From Allodiplogaster sudhausi (taxonomy: Eukaryota; Nematoda; Chromadorea; Rhabditida; Diplogasteridae), in NCBI GenBank assembly GCA_945643635.1, contig CALZFC010000030.1, forward strand, positions 1,541,001-1,605,000: 64,000 nucleotides of DNA. The letters are read 5' to 3'. The notes under the pieces are model-generated. The model was not told where the DNA came from, ran no database searches, and saw nothing but the letters and a program-made list of their open reading frames with translations. The position numbers and the translations under genes are program-made. Below are positions 1 through 11,640 of this stretch, piece by piece. The stretch's first letter is position 1. The number at the start of each line of letters is the position of its first letter.

Positions 1-131
1 TTGTTTTCACAACGATTTGATCGTTCTCATGAACCCAACATTTTAGATGTTTTTGAATTATGCCGTTAAATCTTGGCATTTAGCAATATCACATGATGAG
101 AATGAAAAATAGGAATGTATTATACGTAGAG
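1..131 (+). repeat. Interspersed repeat R1, partial copy at window edge
   Basis: This stretch is nearly identical to 11768-11893. It is also similar to 36960-37070 on the same strand and to 12770-12870 and 24200-24340 on the opposite strand. A shared landmark is CATGAACCCAACATTTTAGA. No coding potential is visible. The copy is cut by the window edge, so its full extent is unknown. Confidence 0.8.
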
Positions 132-660
132 TGTAACACTTTCTACATACGTTATAAAAAAACCCTTCAATCGGTGGAAAGGAAGATGTTTGTGGTAAAT
201 TTTAGTTTCTTTAATTACCTAACTTGAGTATTTTTCAATTATAGTTGTAAATAGCAGACAGTCTGATTAATGATATGAGCAGCCTACATGTCGAATTGGT
301 AAGCAGACGAATGACAGCGGAGCATAGTTTACTCTACATAAAAAAAACAGATCCTGATAATAACATATTGTCGCAAGGCATCCCGTTCTTTTTATCTCTC
401 TCTCTCTCCATCTCTCTCGATCTCACATTCACTATCGCTGTGCCTCTCTGTCACAGTCTACCTGTCTCTTTCTCGCTTGATTATAACTATGTATAATCTG
501 GCAGTTAATGGGCACTATGATCATATAATAACTTTCAATTGAGTCAGAACGCGAAAACGAGACACAAACTTGACACATTCTTAATTTGATCATACATTTG
601 GAGAATAATAAATTACTTCTAACTTTAATTCGTTACAATTTATTGTGATTGTATAATTTA
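132..660. other. No gene recognised
   Basis: This is AT-rich DNA with a short CT-rich tract at about 390-475. I see no conserved coding exon or RNA gene. The right part may include the 3' tail of the LINE that begins at about 660. Confidence 0.5.
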
Positions 661-848
661 TTTATTCATACATCAACTAATGATGTGACAACATGTGGAG
701 TGAATATGGCAAAATAAGTTAAGGCAGGTGAAAGGAGAGAAACAGTTGAAAAGAAAATTATGATGTGTCGTTGCAGGATCTTAAAATATGGAAGAGGGAA
801 AGGGGGGGGGGAGTAAGAGATTTACAGTAAACAGTAGGAAAACTGAAT

Positions 849-3700
849 TTATAATTTATTCAGATCAAGATTAGTTAGCTTATGTAGATCAGAATTTGCA
901 AGGGCTCTCTTAAAACTTAGAATATCACGGCTAATGAGTTCTAACGGCAGTTTCATGTACATTAACGGAGTACGCATAGAGAAGCAGTGTCGAAGTAACA
1001 TGAGTTTCCATCGCGGGAAGTGAAAGTTGAAAGCAGATACTCTACCGTTGCATGGTTTAAAAACTACAAAATCACTAATGGGCAAGTCGACAAGCTGGTG
1101 CAGTATTTTATAGAAAAAGACAATGTCAGAGAAGGCTCGCAAGGAATGTAATGAGGGAAGTTTAAAAAGAGAGATGCGTGTGGCATAAGACGGGATATTT
1201 GCAAAGGATATAATTGTGGAATTGCAACGAATAAATAGCAGCCGGGTGAATGTATGTTGCACATTTTCAAGTTTGCGGATGAGCATTAATTTGTAAGGTG
1301 ACCATACAATGGAGCAAAATTGAAGGACGGGGATAACGTAAGCTTTGTAACAACGAATATATATCTCTGGGTGGCTTGATCTGAGACAGCGGAAAAGACA
1401 ATATATTATTCTAAGAGATTTTCTACATACCAGTTCGATGTGGGAGGAGAAAGACAACTCTGAGTCGATGAGTACGCCGAGGTCCCGAACAGGCTGGCCT
1501 GCAACAGGAAAGGTTGAGCCAGTTATTAGAGGGTACGGAAGTTTGGGATTTGTTTTGCCTAAGTGGAGTACGCTACTTTTTTTGAAAGATATATTTAGTT
1601 GCATAGTTTTACAATATTCGGAGATCAATATAGAAGCTTTAGAAAGTTGGGAGTGTGACTCTGATGCGGAATTTGGGTGAAATATGGTAAAAGCCTTTAA
1701 GTCGTCGGCAAAAAGTGAACATTTAACCAACGGCAGTGGTGATAAAAGAGACGGAATATCTGAAATAAACCAGTTGAAGAGCATTGGTGATAAGACACTG
1801 CCTTGAGGCACACCGCTAAAAGCCTTAAATGAGACAGAAAGGGAATCATTAACACGAACTCTGGATGAACGGTTTTCAAAAAAGGATGAGAACCATTTTA
1901 GGAGGTTTCCTCCAATTCCGATTTTAGCCAGCTTTAATAGCAACTTATTGTGACAGACAACATCAAAGGCTTTCGCAAAGTCATAGTACAGAATATCGAC
2001 AGAGCAACCTCCGTCTAAAGCTCTGGTCCATTCATTAGTGCATGAGATAAGATTAGTCTCAACGGAGCGGCGTGCACGGAAGCCATGTTGCTGAGTGGGG
2101 ATAATGCAATGTAAGTCACTCCACCACAAAAGCTTAGGACGGAGACAACGTTCAAGCACTTTGATAGGGGCAGGTGTTAGGGTGATTGGACGGAAATCAG
2201 AGACAGAGGAGGGGGAGGGAACTTTGTTAATCGCAATTACGACTCCCTGTTTCCATAACGAAGGTACTACGCCCAGAGACAGAGATATGTTAAAAATGTA
2301 ACTTAGAGGTTCTGCTAGTGAGGCAGCACATTCACGATAAACAATTTGCGGAATCTTCTCGGCTGTTACGGTGATTGAACGCTTTAGACGTTTCAAGTGC
2401 TTATAGACTGACTGGGGCATTATAACGATATCAGTAAGACAGTGTGCGGGGGAAAGAGAAGGGAACTGCGGTGACTTACCATCATCATGTGTGAACACTG
2501 ATGAGAAATAGCGGGCTAATGCATCGGCCTTAGCCGCATCACCAATACATCGATTTCCAGACGAGTCAGTAATGGCACCGATTTTAGGAACACTTTTCAA
2601 TCTACTACCAACATACGCAAAAAGACGCTTATTCGAACGAAGCAAGCGGGATTCTCGGTTGCGATTAAATTTCCCAATTTCAGACGAGATCTTATCACAA
2701 ACACGCTTGTATTCGCACTGAACAGGAGCACAATTAATCTTGGGATACAGTGACAACTTGTGCATGAGAAGAGACTTAATGTGATCAGGATAAGAGTCGA
2801 AGGGTATTCTGCGCGAACTTAGGGGCGTAAATTCGTGAAGCAGTGCAGATAGGACCGAAAGGAATCGTTCATGAATATCGTCTACAGAAGAAAAACCATC
2901 AAATATATCGACCCAAGAGACAGACGAAAGCACAGTTGAGAGTGCTATAAAATCGGCCTTGAGATAATCGTATGTAAGATCAGAAGGGAAGAGTGTATGG
3001 ATGAGTGAGACTGAAAAAGTAATCATCGAGTGGTCGGATGAGCAAAATGGTGCGTTTATACAACAGTTCGATATGCAGTCCGATGGTGCAATGATAACAT
3101 CTAAGAGCTTTTCACCGTGCGTTGGGCCCTTTACATGCTGCGAGTAATCAAAATCAGTAACAAGATCATGAAGTGGCTTACATTGGGAAGAAGACATTTT
3201 AGCAGATGGCCAATCTATATGCAGGTTGAGATCGCCTAAGAGAATAGATGCGTATGGGACAGAAAGGAGAGAGTGTATACAATCGAACAGAGCTGCGTTT
3301 TGGGCAGCGTTTGTGGATGGCGGCCGATATGCAAGAACAATTCGCGTTTTTGAGGAGTCAATAGGGCTAGATATATCGACAGCGAGTAAATCGCAATTTG
3401 AGCGAAGACAAAATTTAACTGGGACTGAGTCAAAAGACTGAGAAACAAGCATAAGAACACCACCACCTCGTTTAGCAGTGCGGTCGCGGCGAAAAACTGA
3501 GTACGGAAAATTAGCCACAAGCTCAGAGTCAGAGATATTGTCATTTAGCCAGGATTCACAAACACACACAATTTGTGGCTTACTAAGATAGAGAAGATAA
3601 CGAAAATGAGACAGCTTGTTCACAATTGAGCGGGCATTAAAGAGAACAGCAGAGGCCTGAGAGGCTCCTAGGCCATGGCGTTTCCCTGATTTGGAGGAGC
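849..3700 (-). CDS. LINE ORF2: AP endonuclease-reverse transcriptase
   Basis: This ORF nicks target DNA and reverse-transcribes the element RNA. The N-terminal endonuclease shows the FNARSIVNKL start, GDLNLHIDW, and SSDHSMITFSV near the end of the domain. The reverse transcriptase follows with DFRPITLTP, YYDFAKAFDVV (motif A), SGVPQGSVLSPMLF (motif B), the catalytic FADD in SLFADDLKAF, and RDLGVLIDSELSF. The open frame reaches upstream of 3623 and overlaps the 3' end of ORF1 in another frame. The true start is therefore uncertain; no ATG is evident at the endonuclease start and translational coupling is possible. About 930-950 residues is usual for this family, and no stop or frameshift is seen. 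Confidence 0.93.
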
Positions 3701-4507
3701 GGCTCGAGGCGTAGGCAAGCCCACAGAGGAGGGATTCGCACCAGAGAGAGCAGGGGCAGGAGCGGCGGCAGTTGGAATCGTCTTCCTCTGCCTACCGGCA
3801 ATCTCATCCTTCACCCACAGCTCGTCTCTGTACAAAACCCACTGCCGCTGCGGCTCCGCGGTCCGGAGGAAAGAGAGCTGCTTGCGCAGCTCACTCCATC
3901 GCGCGCGCTCCTCAAGAGTCATGCTCTTCCTTACGTACACGCCCTTCCATTGCTGATGCTCTCTCAGTGTCTTCGCTGCCTTGAGGCAGTGTCTCTGGTG
4001 GCTTTGGGTTGGCAGAACGCACTTGATGAGACGGGGTTTATCACCGTGCTGCCCCATGCGATAAACGGTCTGGGGCCGGCACTCAATTCCCATTGTCTCA
4101 AGCAAGGCGCTAATTCGCGCCTCATCATCAGTCAGCCGTGCCTGCTGCGAACTGCCATTAGACTCGGCCAGTCCAGAGACAACAATCGATCGAGAACGGA
4201 GGAGAGCGTCATCGCTAGGGGTGCGGGAGAGAGCAGAGGACTGCCCAGGGGTAGCATTGCCAGAGAGAGGAGGGAAAGCGGAAGAAGGAAGAGGCCAGGA
4301 AGGAGTGGAAGATTGGAGACGAGCAGCCTTGGAGACGTGTTCGAGGGTGTTAGCCAGCAGCATCAGCATGCGTGATAAGACAGACCAAGTAGCCTCATTG
4401 ACCCCCTCAGGTCTCTTCCCATTGGCCAGATTCAGTGAATCAATGACCAGCTGATCTGGATTAGATGATGGGGAGAGATTCAGAGGGCCATTCGGCTTGC
4501 GCTTCAT
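3668..4507 (-). CDS. LINE ORF1 nucleic-acid-binding protein
   Basis: A 279-residue basic protein beginning MKRKPNGPLN at an ATG at 4507. The central part reads SRSIVVSGLAES, then TVYRMG, PRLIKCVLPTQSHQRH, VYVRKSMTLEERARW and LRKQLSFLR. This resembles the RRM-like ORF1 proteins of nematode CR1/RTE-type LINEs, which bind the element RNA in the retrotransposition particle. N- and C-terminal parts are low-complexity and rich in Pro, Ser and Ala. ORF1 ends at TAG 3668, inside the frame of ORF2. Family assignment rests on motif memory, not a search. Confidence 0.8.
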   Translation of the reverse strand: MKRKPNGPLNLSPSSNPDQLVIDSLNLANGKRPEGVNEATWSVLSRMLMLLANTLEHVSKAARLQSSTPSWPLPSSAFPPLSGNATPGQSSALSRTPSDDALLRSRSIVVSGLAESNGSSQQARLTDDEARISALLETMGIECRPQTVYRMGQHGDKPRLIKCVLPTQSHQRHCLKAAKTLREHQQWKGVYVRKSMTLEERARWSELRKQLSFLRTAEPQRQWVLYRDELWVKDEIAGRQRKTIPTAAAPAPALSGANPSSVGLPTPRAAPPNQGNAMA

Positions 4508-4608
4508 TGTAAAAGGATAATGCAAAGAGGAAAATGCAAGTTAAGGGAGCTAAGTAGAAAGCAACCGCACTTGGCGGGCAGCGAGAGAGAGGTGGCAGCG
4601 AGAAAGAG

Positions 4609-4610
<2 letters not shown>

Positions 4611-4662
<52 letters not shown>
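4611..4662. repeat. (TA)n microsatellite
   Basis: About 26 uninterrupted TA units lie directly beside the heat-shock-element-like array. The second array near 15690 has a (TA)n tract on the same side. Confidence 0.97.
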
Positions 4663-4663
<1 letters not shown>

Positions 4664-4670
4664 CAGACGT

Positions 4671-4875
4671 TGTCCCCTTCCGGAATGTTCTGGAAAATTC
4701 CACATTCCGGGACCAAACTCGGCCCTTCTGGAACGTTCTGGAATGTTCCCAGTATCGGGGGCAAACGATGGCCCCTTCCGGAATGTTATAGAAAATTCCA
4801 CACCCGGGGCCAAACTCGGCCCCTTCTGGAACGTTCTGGAATGTTCCCAGTATCGGGGGCCTTCCGGAATGTTCA
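4671..4875. promoter_or_regulatory. Tandem heat-shock-element-like array (array 1)
   Basis: About two monomers of 98 bp. Each holds two blocks of alternating GAA/TTC pentamers: TTCCGGAATGTTCTGGAAAA-TTCC type (4678-4700, 4776-4798) and TTCTGGAACGTTCTGGAATG-TTCC type (4726-4748, 4824-4846). A partial block follows at 4862-4874. Five contiguous pentamers per block match the known HSF consensus (inverted nGAAn repeats). The array ends about 165 bp upstream of LINE ORF1 in the sense of that gene. Binding and promoter activity are inference. Confidence 0.75.
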
Positions 4876-5090
4876 AAAGCATGGGCAGAAGTCAACCTCT
4901 GGTGCAAAAGTCACCACGTTCGTGGTCTATTTGGGTTTCGGCCTCGGCTCTTTGTACTGCCTTTTTATGGTTACTATAAAGTCTTTCGCGCTCTTCTTAA
5001 ATAGTCAACAACTAAAACTACGACACTAATAAATAGTATTGTCGATAGCTAATATTTTAAAAGCAGAATTTTCCATTGGGTTAGTCGAGC
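4876..5090. other. Array right flank; no gene recognised
   Basis: The first 40 bases match the right flank of array 2 (GGTGC, then AAAGTC, then TTCG at about 4900-4925 versus 16707-16733). This suggests a shared element boundary. No exon is supported. Confidence 0.5.
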
Positions 5091-5179
5091 GTCGTCATTG
5101 GCGCCTCGGTGGTCATTTGGAGGAGATAATTGCGAGCCAACCACTCGCGGACGCGGTAGACGGTAAGAGTGACGAATGT
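5091..5179 (-). CDS. Candidate extra C-terminal exon of receptor gene A
   Basis: The minus-strand reading TFVTLTVYRVREWLAR followed by TTEAPMTTLD and a stop at 5091 is conserved without indels in the same place 3' of receptors B (13573-13716) and D (27547 onward). Most differences sit at third codon positions. It lies about 320 bp beyond the stop in exon 8 of gene A, so it would be used only by alternative splicing or in a separate transcript. No clear acceptor was found. Confidence 0.4.
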
Positions 5180-5494
5180 TTTTGGAGTGGTGGAGGAAAA
5201 GTCAAATGCGCTGGATCCCATCGATCCGGCATCAATATTCTGTATAGATTGAATGACTGCACTTCTTTAGTGCATTATGGGTCCATGCCAAATGCTATGG
5301 CACACGTTTTATAATTTAAAAGAATTATATTACCTTGTTTTTATTTCACGTACAACGCAGAGATAGTACAATTGCAGTCACTTTACTAATGTAATGGTAA
5401 AACTAACGAATGTATACATCCATATAATAAATCACTTAAGCCACAAGAAATACATGGATAATGTCGAATATTGATAGAATTATCAAAGATGTCA

Positions 5495-8400
5495 TCATCG
5501 TGTGCTCCGTTGGCTTATGACTGAGAGCGCGATTGGCTGACTGACGGCGCCAGTGGTCGAGGTTGCGATTCGGCCACCGCCGCGCTTTCTGCCTCCCAGC
5601 CAGCGCGGTAGAAGTGTCCGCCGCATTGTATGAGAGAAGACGAGCAGACACCGGGAATGATAGCCACTTATTATTATTATGAATAGACACACTAGGCATC
5701 ATTGCTCAGCCAGCGTACACTCATTATTTTTTTTGTCACACGATTCATTCACCCAGGAAAAAAATTAATTATATGAACCTAAATGCCAGCAAGCATACCA
5801 AAAGGGCGCAGCGCACGAAATAGCTTGAAGGAGCGGTATCGTGTACAGAACGGCAAGATTCTGCATGTAGTCGCTGACAGTCTGAGAGGTGATTTTTAAT
5901 TTGTTACAAAAACAAAATAAAAAATATATATATTGAAAAGTCATTGGCATTGGCCCGCTTATGACGACTAAGCACATGCCACTTTATGGACTGTAAATGA
6001 GAGGTTATTGAGAGGCAAGGCCATAATGAATACAATTAATTTGCTAGAAAAATAACAAAATAAGAATAAAAATAAAAATAGCAACATGAAATTATAAAAA
6101 AAAGGCATCTTCGAGTCCGAACCAGCGTGATGAAGAAGATGATGTAGGTGGCGAAGCCGAGCACGGAAGTGATGACGATGCCACTCTCGGCCTTTGCTCG
6201 CGAGGAGTCGGCAGCCGCGGTGCGCTGCGGACTGCGCTTGCATGCGAGGAGCACGACGAGGACGATGTTCACGAGCAGCGTCAGCGCCGTCAGCACGGCA
6301 AAGTACGCCTTTTGGAGGAGTGTGGCGAACTGGAGGACAAAAATTTTGTCTTATTTATTTTTAATAAAATATTTATTGCACATTAAAAAAAAATGCTTTT
6401 TATTTTATTTACAACACAGACTGGTATATATTTTTTTCTCATTAAGTACCGACATGTTCTGCCAAAATATCAATACGAAGCGATGAAAATTGAGTTTTGG
6501 TCAAAACGTACAGAATCGTCGCTCGCTAAGTCTGGCAGCATCGATGGCCGCCCGTCTGGCTGAATGACAACGAAGTAGTTGAAGCCCTTGTAACCATTGG
6601 GAGCCGTCAGCGGGATGGGAAGAAGGAAAATGAGTGCGAGACCGATGTGGTAGAGGAGCTGGTCATACTGAAATATATGTAGTATGGATAATGTTTACCA
6701 ATTTTTTAGACGAAAATGTATTGACAAGTGTAGTATTTTTGCAACTCGTCATCGGTAAATATTAAAGTAAATTATGATCATGAATTTGTCTCACAATCAG
6801 GAATCTGTGTTTTTCTACAGGTGCCAAAATCAATGTTCAATTGATTATGGCACTATTAGAAAAACCTTTTTGCCTGACACAAGAGAGAAACGACTACAAT
6901 AGTTAGGATACTTCTTCTTTCTGTCCTTATTAATTATCTACGGGATCTCTCTACCTGTGCCCATCCAGCTGTAATTTTGGGGGACTTAGTTTCCCCGATC
7001 TTTACTGGTCTCTACCCTCTCCTCTTTCGGTCAGCAGTGTCCCCCTCAGTCGAAACTTTTATTCGATTTTACTTCCTCCGCTTTCTTCGCCCAGCTCACT
7101 CCTGCTTTTACGTGTATTTCCCATATTATGGACCTGATTCTTTGTAACACTCCCATTCTTCTCTCTAATGTTTCAGTTGGTCCTCCCTTCGCATCATCAG
7201 ATCATAACTCCGTTTCAGCTGATCTTTCTCTCTCCTTTCCTTGTCCCAACTTCACTTATGTCAAAGATTATACTAAATGCGATTACGCTGCAGCTAATAC
7301 ATTCCTATTATCCTTTGATTTTCCTGCTGCCCACACTACACACACCTCTATAGACGCTATGTGCTCTCAACTTATTTCTGCTCACCATGCAACTGAATCT
7401 CTCTTTGTTCCTTACAAACGAGTTAGTCTCAACGGTCAGAAACTCCCTGACCATATCCTTTGCTTGCAACGTACACGATATTCCCACTGGCTCCAATCTC
7501 TTGCTAGCAAGTCCCCTGCTTCAGATCATAAATTTAGAATAGCAAATGACCGCTACAATATGTCAGTTGATAAGTACTCGCGTAATGTAGAGAAACATAT
7601 TGTTGAATCTAAGAACACATCACTATTCTGACGTTATATTAGGAATGAGATCTCCTCTAAGCCGAAAGGCGTTGATATTCTTACCTATCCTCTTGGCAAT
7701 GACTGCTTCTCTGATTTAGGCAAAGCAGAACTTCTCTCGCTTACTTTCTCTACTTCCTTCACAGCTGACAATGGGGCACCCTTCCCCCTCTTCCTCCATC
7801 TAGTATCCGCTCACCTTTCCATTTTATCTTTGCTAGACATGAAATATGCCGTGCGATCGAAATCTGGTCCAATAGTTCTTGTATTATCATTTTTGTATCA
7901 TTTCAACATTAAGTTTATAAAGACCCTTGCTATACCGATTAGTGAATCTCTTGAATAAATTTTTTACTTCTCACTTGCTACCTGAACCGTGCCTAGTATT
8001 TGGAAGCATTTCATTGTTGTCCCCATAAAGAAAAGCAGCCACCCTTCTCAGATCCCACGAATTACAGACCAGTCTCTATCACTTGTATGTTCTCTAGACT
8101 TTTTGAGAAGCTTATTTGCCGTAAATTATCTTTGTGGTGTGACGATAATTCTATTTTGCCAGAATGGGTTCCTTCGCAAACGTTCGATTGAATTTCAATT
8201 GCTCGATTGTCTAGAAGACTGGTCACATTCCTTACATCTAGGCCATTGTACAGACGTTGTTTACTTTGACCACGCTAAAGCCTTTGATATGGTTAGTTAT
8301 CCCAAGTGAATCCATAAGCTCGTATTTCTCTCTTTCCCCCCAATTATAGTTGATTGGATATCCAATTTTCTAGCTAATCGTACTTTTTCAGTTCGTGTTG

Positions 8401-10541
8401 GTAAGACACCTTCTCAACCCCGTCCTGTATTAAGCGGTACCCACAAGGCACCGTTATTGGCCCCCTCCTCTTTATCCTTTACACTGCCGACCTCCCCGCG
8501 CTTGTATGCGCTCAGGGCGCCATTTCTTGCTGCTTTGATGACGATATTAAAATATTTCAATCTTTTCCCACTCTCTACCACAAATCCGTCTCTCCAATCA
8601 GCTATTGATGTAGTCTCTCTTTGGGCCGATATATGGCAGCTTCCCCTCGCCTCTTGCTCTGCCTTACACATCGGTAACAGTAACCCGCGCATTTCTTACA
8701 AGCTTAACGTTATTCGTCTCTCTTCCGTCGATTATATATGCGATTTAGGAATCATTATCAACTCTCGTTTGACCTTTTCTCTCCACTGCAATAAAATAGC
8801 CAAAGCTCTCTAAAGCTTATCTTATCCTTCGTTCCCTTCGTACTCGTAATAAGAGCGTCCTCATATCGGCCTACACCATTTACGTTCGTTCTATACTTGA
8901 AAACTGCACAACTGTCTAATCTCCATGCCTGTTGAAAGATATCCGCGTTTTAGAGAAAGCTCAGAATTATTTTATTATATATTTTTTTTCGTCGTTGCTT
9001 CGGTTGTACAGCGCTTAAAGAAACAGCATCCTTTCCAAACCTTCTCTTAGAAAACGCCGTGAGGATTATGACTTTACTTTGGCTCGTTGCTTTATATTTG
9101 GTCATAGAAAATTGTGTCTTAAAGGAGCAGTTCAGTGAATAGTTAACATATGGTTTTATGAACTTGTAACTATTTGCGTTTCTCTAAAACATATGTACAT
9201 CTAGAAAGTTTGAACCATTTTTGTCCACTTGCTACAAAGTTAAGAGCGCGCAAAATATGGCTCGGCCAAAATTTTTTTACTGTAGCTGTTAGCCACCCTC
9301 CTATTTCACACGCTCTCTAACCAGCAGAAGGGCCAAATATTTGAGGGCGCTAGTTCAAAATGGCTCTAATGTACTACTGTGGAAACATTCAGTGCATGGA
9401 TCCACATCACTTTCACTTCCGCCATTTTAGAACGGGTGGCCTTTCGTTTAAACTTGCCTCCAACTAGTCGATTGAAAGTCCGTGCTCATTCCTTCTTTAT
9501 TCGCTTAACTCTATTGCCAATAGCAAGTGTTCGGTGATATCGTCTTAATATTATTCTCTGTTATATTCATATTCATTTCGTTTTAGTTTCATTTCCACTG
9601 CTAAATTTCACTTCCACGTCTCACTTCGGTGTGCGTAAAAAAAGAAAGTAAACAGATTACGGTCATGTTTCATGCTGGTTTAGAAGACTGAGAAGAAGTC
9701 ACAAACCCGTTTAGTCAACGGAAAAGCGACAGCCACAAGGCGATTGAGGGCGAGCACAAAGCTGGCCTGAAGCTGCGCTCCCATCCAATAGAGTTGGATA
9801 AAGTAGCCCGTCTTCGACAGGTTCGACTTCTCTAGCCAGTCATACCTGAGAATATACATATGTAGAAAATAAATATTATTTTCTCGTTTATTCATATTTA
9901 ACACAAGAAATATGAACATAAATGTTTCCTGTGGTATGTCCATATGTATGTATGTAAATAAAAACAATAAAGAAAAAACAATGTTTTGGTAACGTTTTTT
10001 TTTTACCATAAGAACCACGTCGGCCATGTCGTGAGCACCATCACAAACATTGTTGTAAAGTAGACAATAAAGTCCTGCAAAAATGAAATTTCTATTTATT
10101 TTTGTTTTGTTTGTAAAAATTTTTTTTTAAATTCTAATTCTTACGTTCATTCCGGCAATGACAATAATGCGAAAGGTGAACATGGCGCAGTAGCTTCGAT
10201 TCGAAAGGATACGGTAGTAAACAAAGAAGGCCAGAGGAAACGTCAGAATTCCAACGGCAACCATCGCCATTACAATCGTCCAGTCAAGTAGGTTTAGGAA
10301 TTCAAACTTAAACAATAATAATAATAAAAAATCGGCAAGTGATCAACTTAACGGAGCTCAAAACTTCACCGAATTTAATTTCAATTTTTCTGACTCTCTC
10401 TCTAAATCACATGCTCTCTCGCAATTGAATCAAGACAAAAGGCAAAATTGTATTTTGGCTCCTTTAAATCGATATTAATCTTTCGAAGCAAAAGACACTT
10501 ACTTCCTCGTCAACAGCGTCTGACGATTCAGCATCGGCCAT
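5495..10541 (-). CDS. 7TM chemoreceptor-like protein A (SRG/SRV-like)
   Basis: Eight exons on the minus strand: 10503-10541, 10145-10306, 10007-10074, 9707-9845, 6512-6667, 6123-6329, 5799-5881 and 5651(or 5666)-5495. They join in frame to about 336 residues, starting MADAESSDAVDEE. Hydrophobic segments give seven helices. Landmarks are LLDWTIVMAMVAVGILTFPL (TM1), FRIIVIAG (TM2), TTWPTWF, LNRLVAVAFPL at the end of TM3, LIFLLPIPLTAPNGYKG (TM4), LLQKAYFAVLTALTLLVN (TM5), GIVITSVLGFATYIIFF (TM6) and SCAAPFW (TM7). The basic tail follows with FSHTMRRTLLPRWLGG. The layout resembles nematode SRG/SRV chemoreceptors; ligand unknown. Intron 4 (6668-9706) carries an antisense LINE fragment. The exon 8 acceptor is odd (CCCG rather than an AG). 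Confidence 0.75.
6900..9640 (+). mobile_element. Degenerate CR1-like LINE in intron 4 of gene A
   Basis: Plus-strand pieces of a LINE ORF2 broken by stops and frameshifts. AVILGDL near 6970 is the endonuclease, PFASSDHNSVSADLSL follows at about 7190, VPSIWKHFIVVPIKKS at about 7989, DVVYFDHAKAFDMV (motif A) at about 8255, and a C-terminal piece at about 9420-9560. The copy is 5'-truncated and antisense to the receptor. An unrelated insertion of about 290 bp, starting TTAAAGGAGCAG at about 9120, seems to split the last part. It is not functional. Confidence 0.8.
10348..10467 (+). mobile_element. MITE family 1 copy, intron 1 of gene A
   Basis: A 120-bp element running from TTAACGGAGCTCAAAAC to TTTTGGCTCCTTTAA. 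Imperfect terminal inverted repeats are built on AAAGGAGCnAAAA. The same element lies in intron 1 of gene D (24878-25004) and intron 2 of gene E (33767-33896). Confidence 0.65.
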
Positions 10542-11119
10542 ATTAGCAGAAAAGTTCGCAAACAATCTTAAATATTAAAGAATACATTTCGCAGATGATG
10601 TTTTTTTATTATTAAACAATTAAATAACATCGCTTCCGGGAGGAAAACAAAACTATCTTATAAAAAGAAAAGATTATAATGCCAAGAGTTGAGTAAGAGT
10701 CTTTTCTCAAAGTGTTAGAGCTAAAGGCTTCACATTTTGAAAGTTGCAAACGGATCTCTGTCTCGACCTTTTTTTCGTGAAGATAAACCTCGATAACCCT
10801 ATCCCTCCCCTCGTCTCCTGGATTCTAAACGACGGAACAAGAAGCGTTTTGCTTGTACAAGACAATCGGCTCGCTCTAGCAGCTATTCAAATCTTTGGAA
10901 AACCTTTCGCTGGATGTTTTGAGGTAATCGAATACTATTTTATTTCCAGGTTTTTGATACATATCATGACGTAGCTCATAAAGAAAGGAATTTTCGAGTG
11001 CAAGGCAATAGAACCGCAATATTAACTATTTGAAGAAAATGAAAACATTATTATCTTTCTCTGCATTTCCATTCTTTGGGCTTGCCGATTAGTTTCCTTT
11101 GTTCGCGCTCTCCGCTCGA

Positions 11120-11166
<47 letters not shown>

Positions 11167-11640
11167 GTGAAGAAAGTAAAATAATCGTTATATATCTTTA
11201 TTCGTATACATGATGTTACTTATTGTTAGTGCGACAACATTAGAATGGCATAGAGATGCACTTATGTATATGTAAAGCTCAAGACAATGACAGGACAAGA
11301 TGCAAATAGAAGGAGAAGAAAAGAAAATTACAAATGAAAAGTAAGAACAAGAAAGAGGAAAAGAAGGAGAAATTAGGCAAATCGAATATATGATATCAGA
11401 CAAATTATTTGTGAAAGGCGATGCTTGTGAATGCGTCAAAAAAGAGAGAAAACTCACTATCAGCATTACGCTCCTTGAATGTTTTATGAATAATCGAATT
11501 TTTAGGAGTATTATCACTAGCCTATAAGTCTGACAGCATAAAAAAACAACCCTGAAAATTTGATTGACTTTCATTAACTTTGAAGGATGTTATGAATGAA
11601 AAACAAAAAGTTAATAGAATTTTGCACGGCACGGTATCAT
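10542..11640. other. Upstream region of gene A; repeat debris
   Basis: This contains the presumed promoter of gene A. A partial copy of repeat R1 lies at about 10945-11100 (TTTCCAGGTTTTTGATACAT, then TGGGCTTGCCGATTA), followed by a (TA)n-like tract at 11105-11166. From 11170 to 11640 the sequence is AT-rich and I see no gene. Confidence 0.5.

Larger units (their letters stand above)
660..4600 (-). mobile_element. CR1-like non-LTR retrotransposon (LINE), apparently intact
   Basis: Two overlapping ORFs on the minus strand give the layout of a CR1/Jockey-superfamily LINE. ORF1 (3668-4507) carries an RNA-binding-type domain and ORF2 (849 to about 3700) carries an AP endonuclease and a reverse transcriptase. 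Neither ORF contains an internal stop, so the copy may be young. The 3' end is not exact; the tail downstream of ORF2 holds AATAAA-like motifs near 650-670. Immediately 5' of ORF1 lie a (TA)n tract and a heat-shock-element-like array, which may form its promoter. Target-site duplications were not identified. Confidence 0.85.

Noticed and set aside
5039..5314. Plus-strand frame at the 3' end of gene A
   Set aside because: It is the antisense shadow of the conserved block at 5091-5179.
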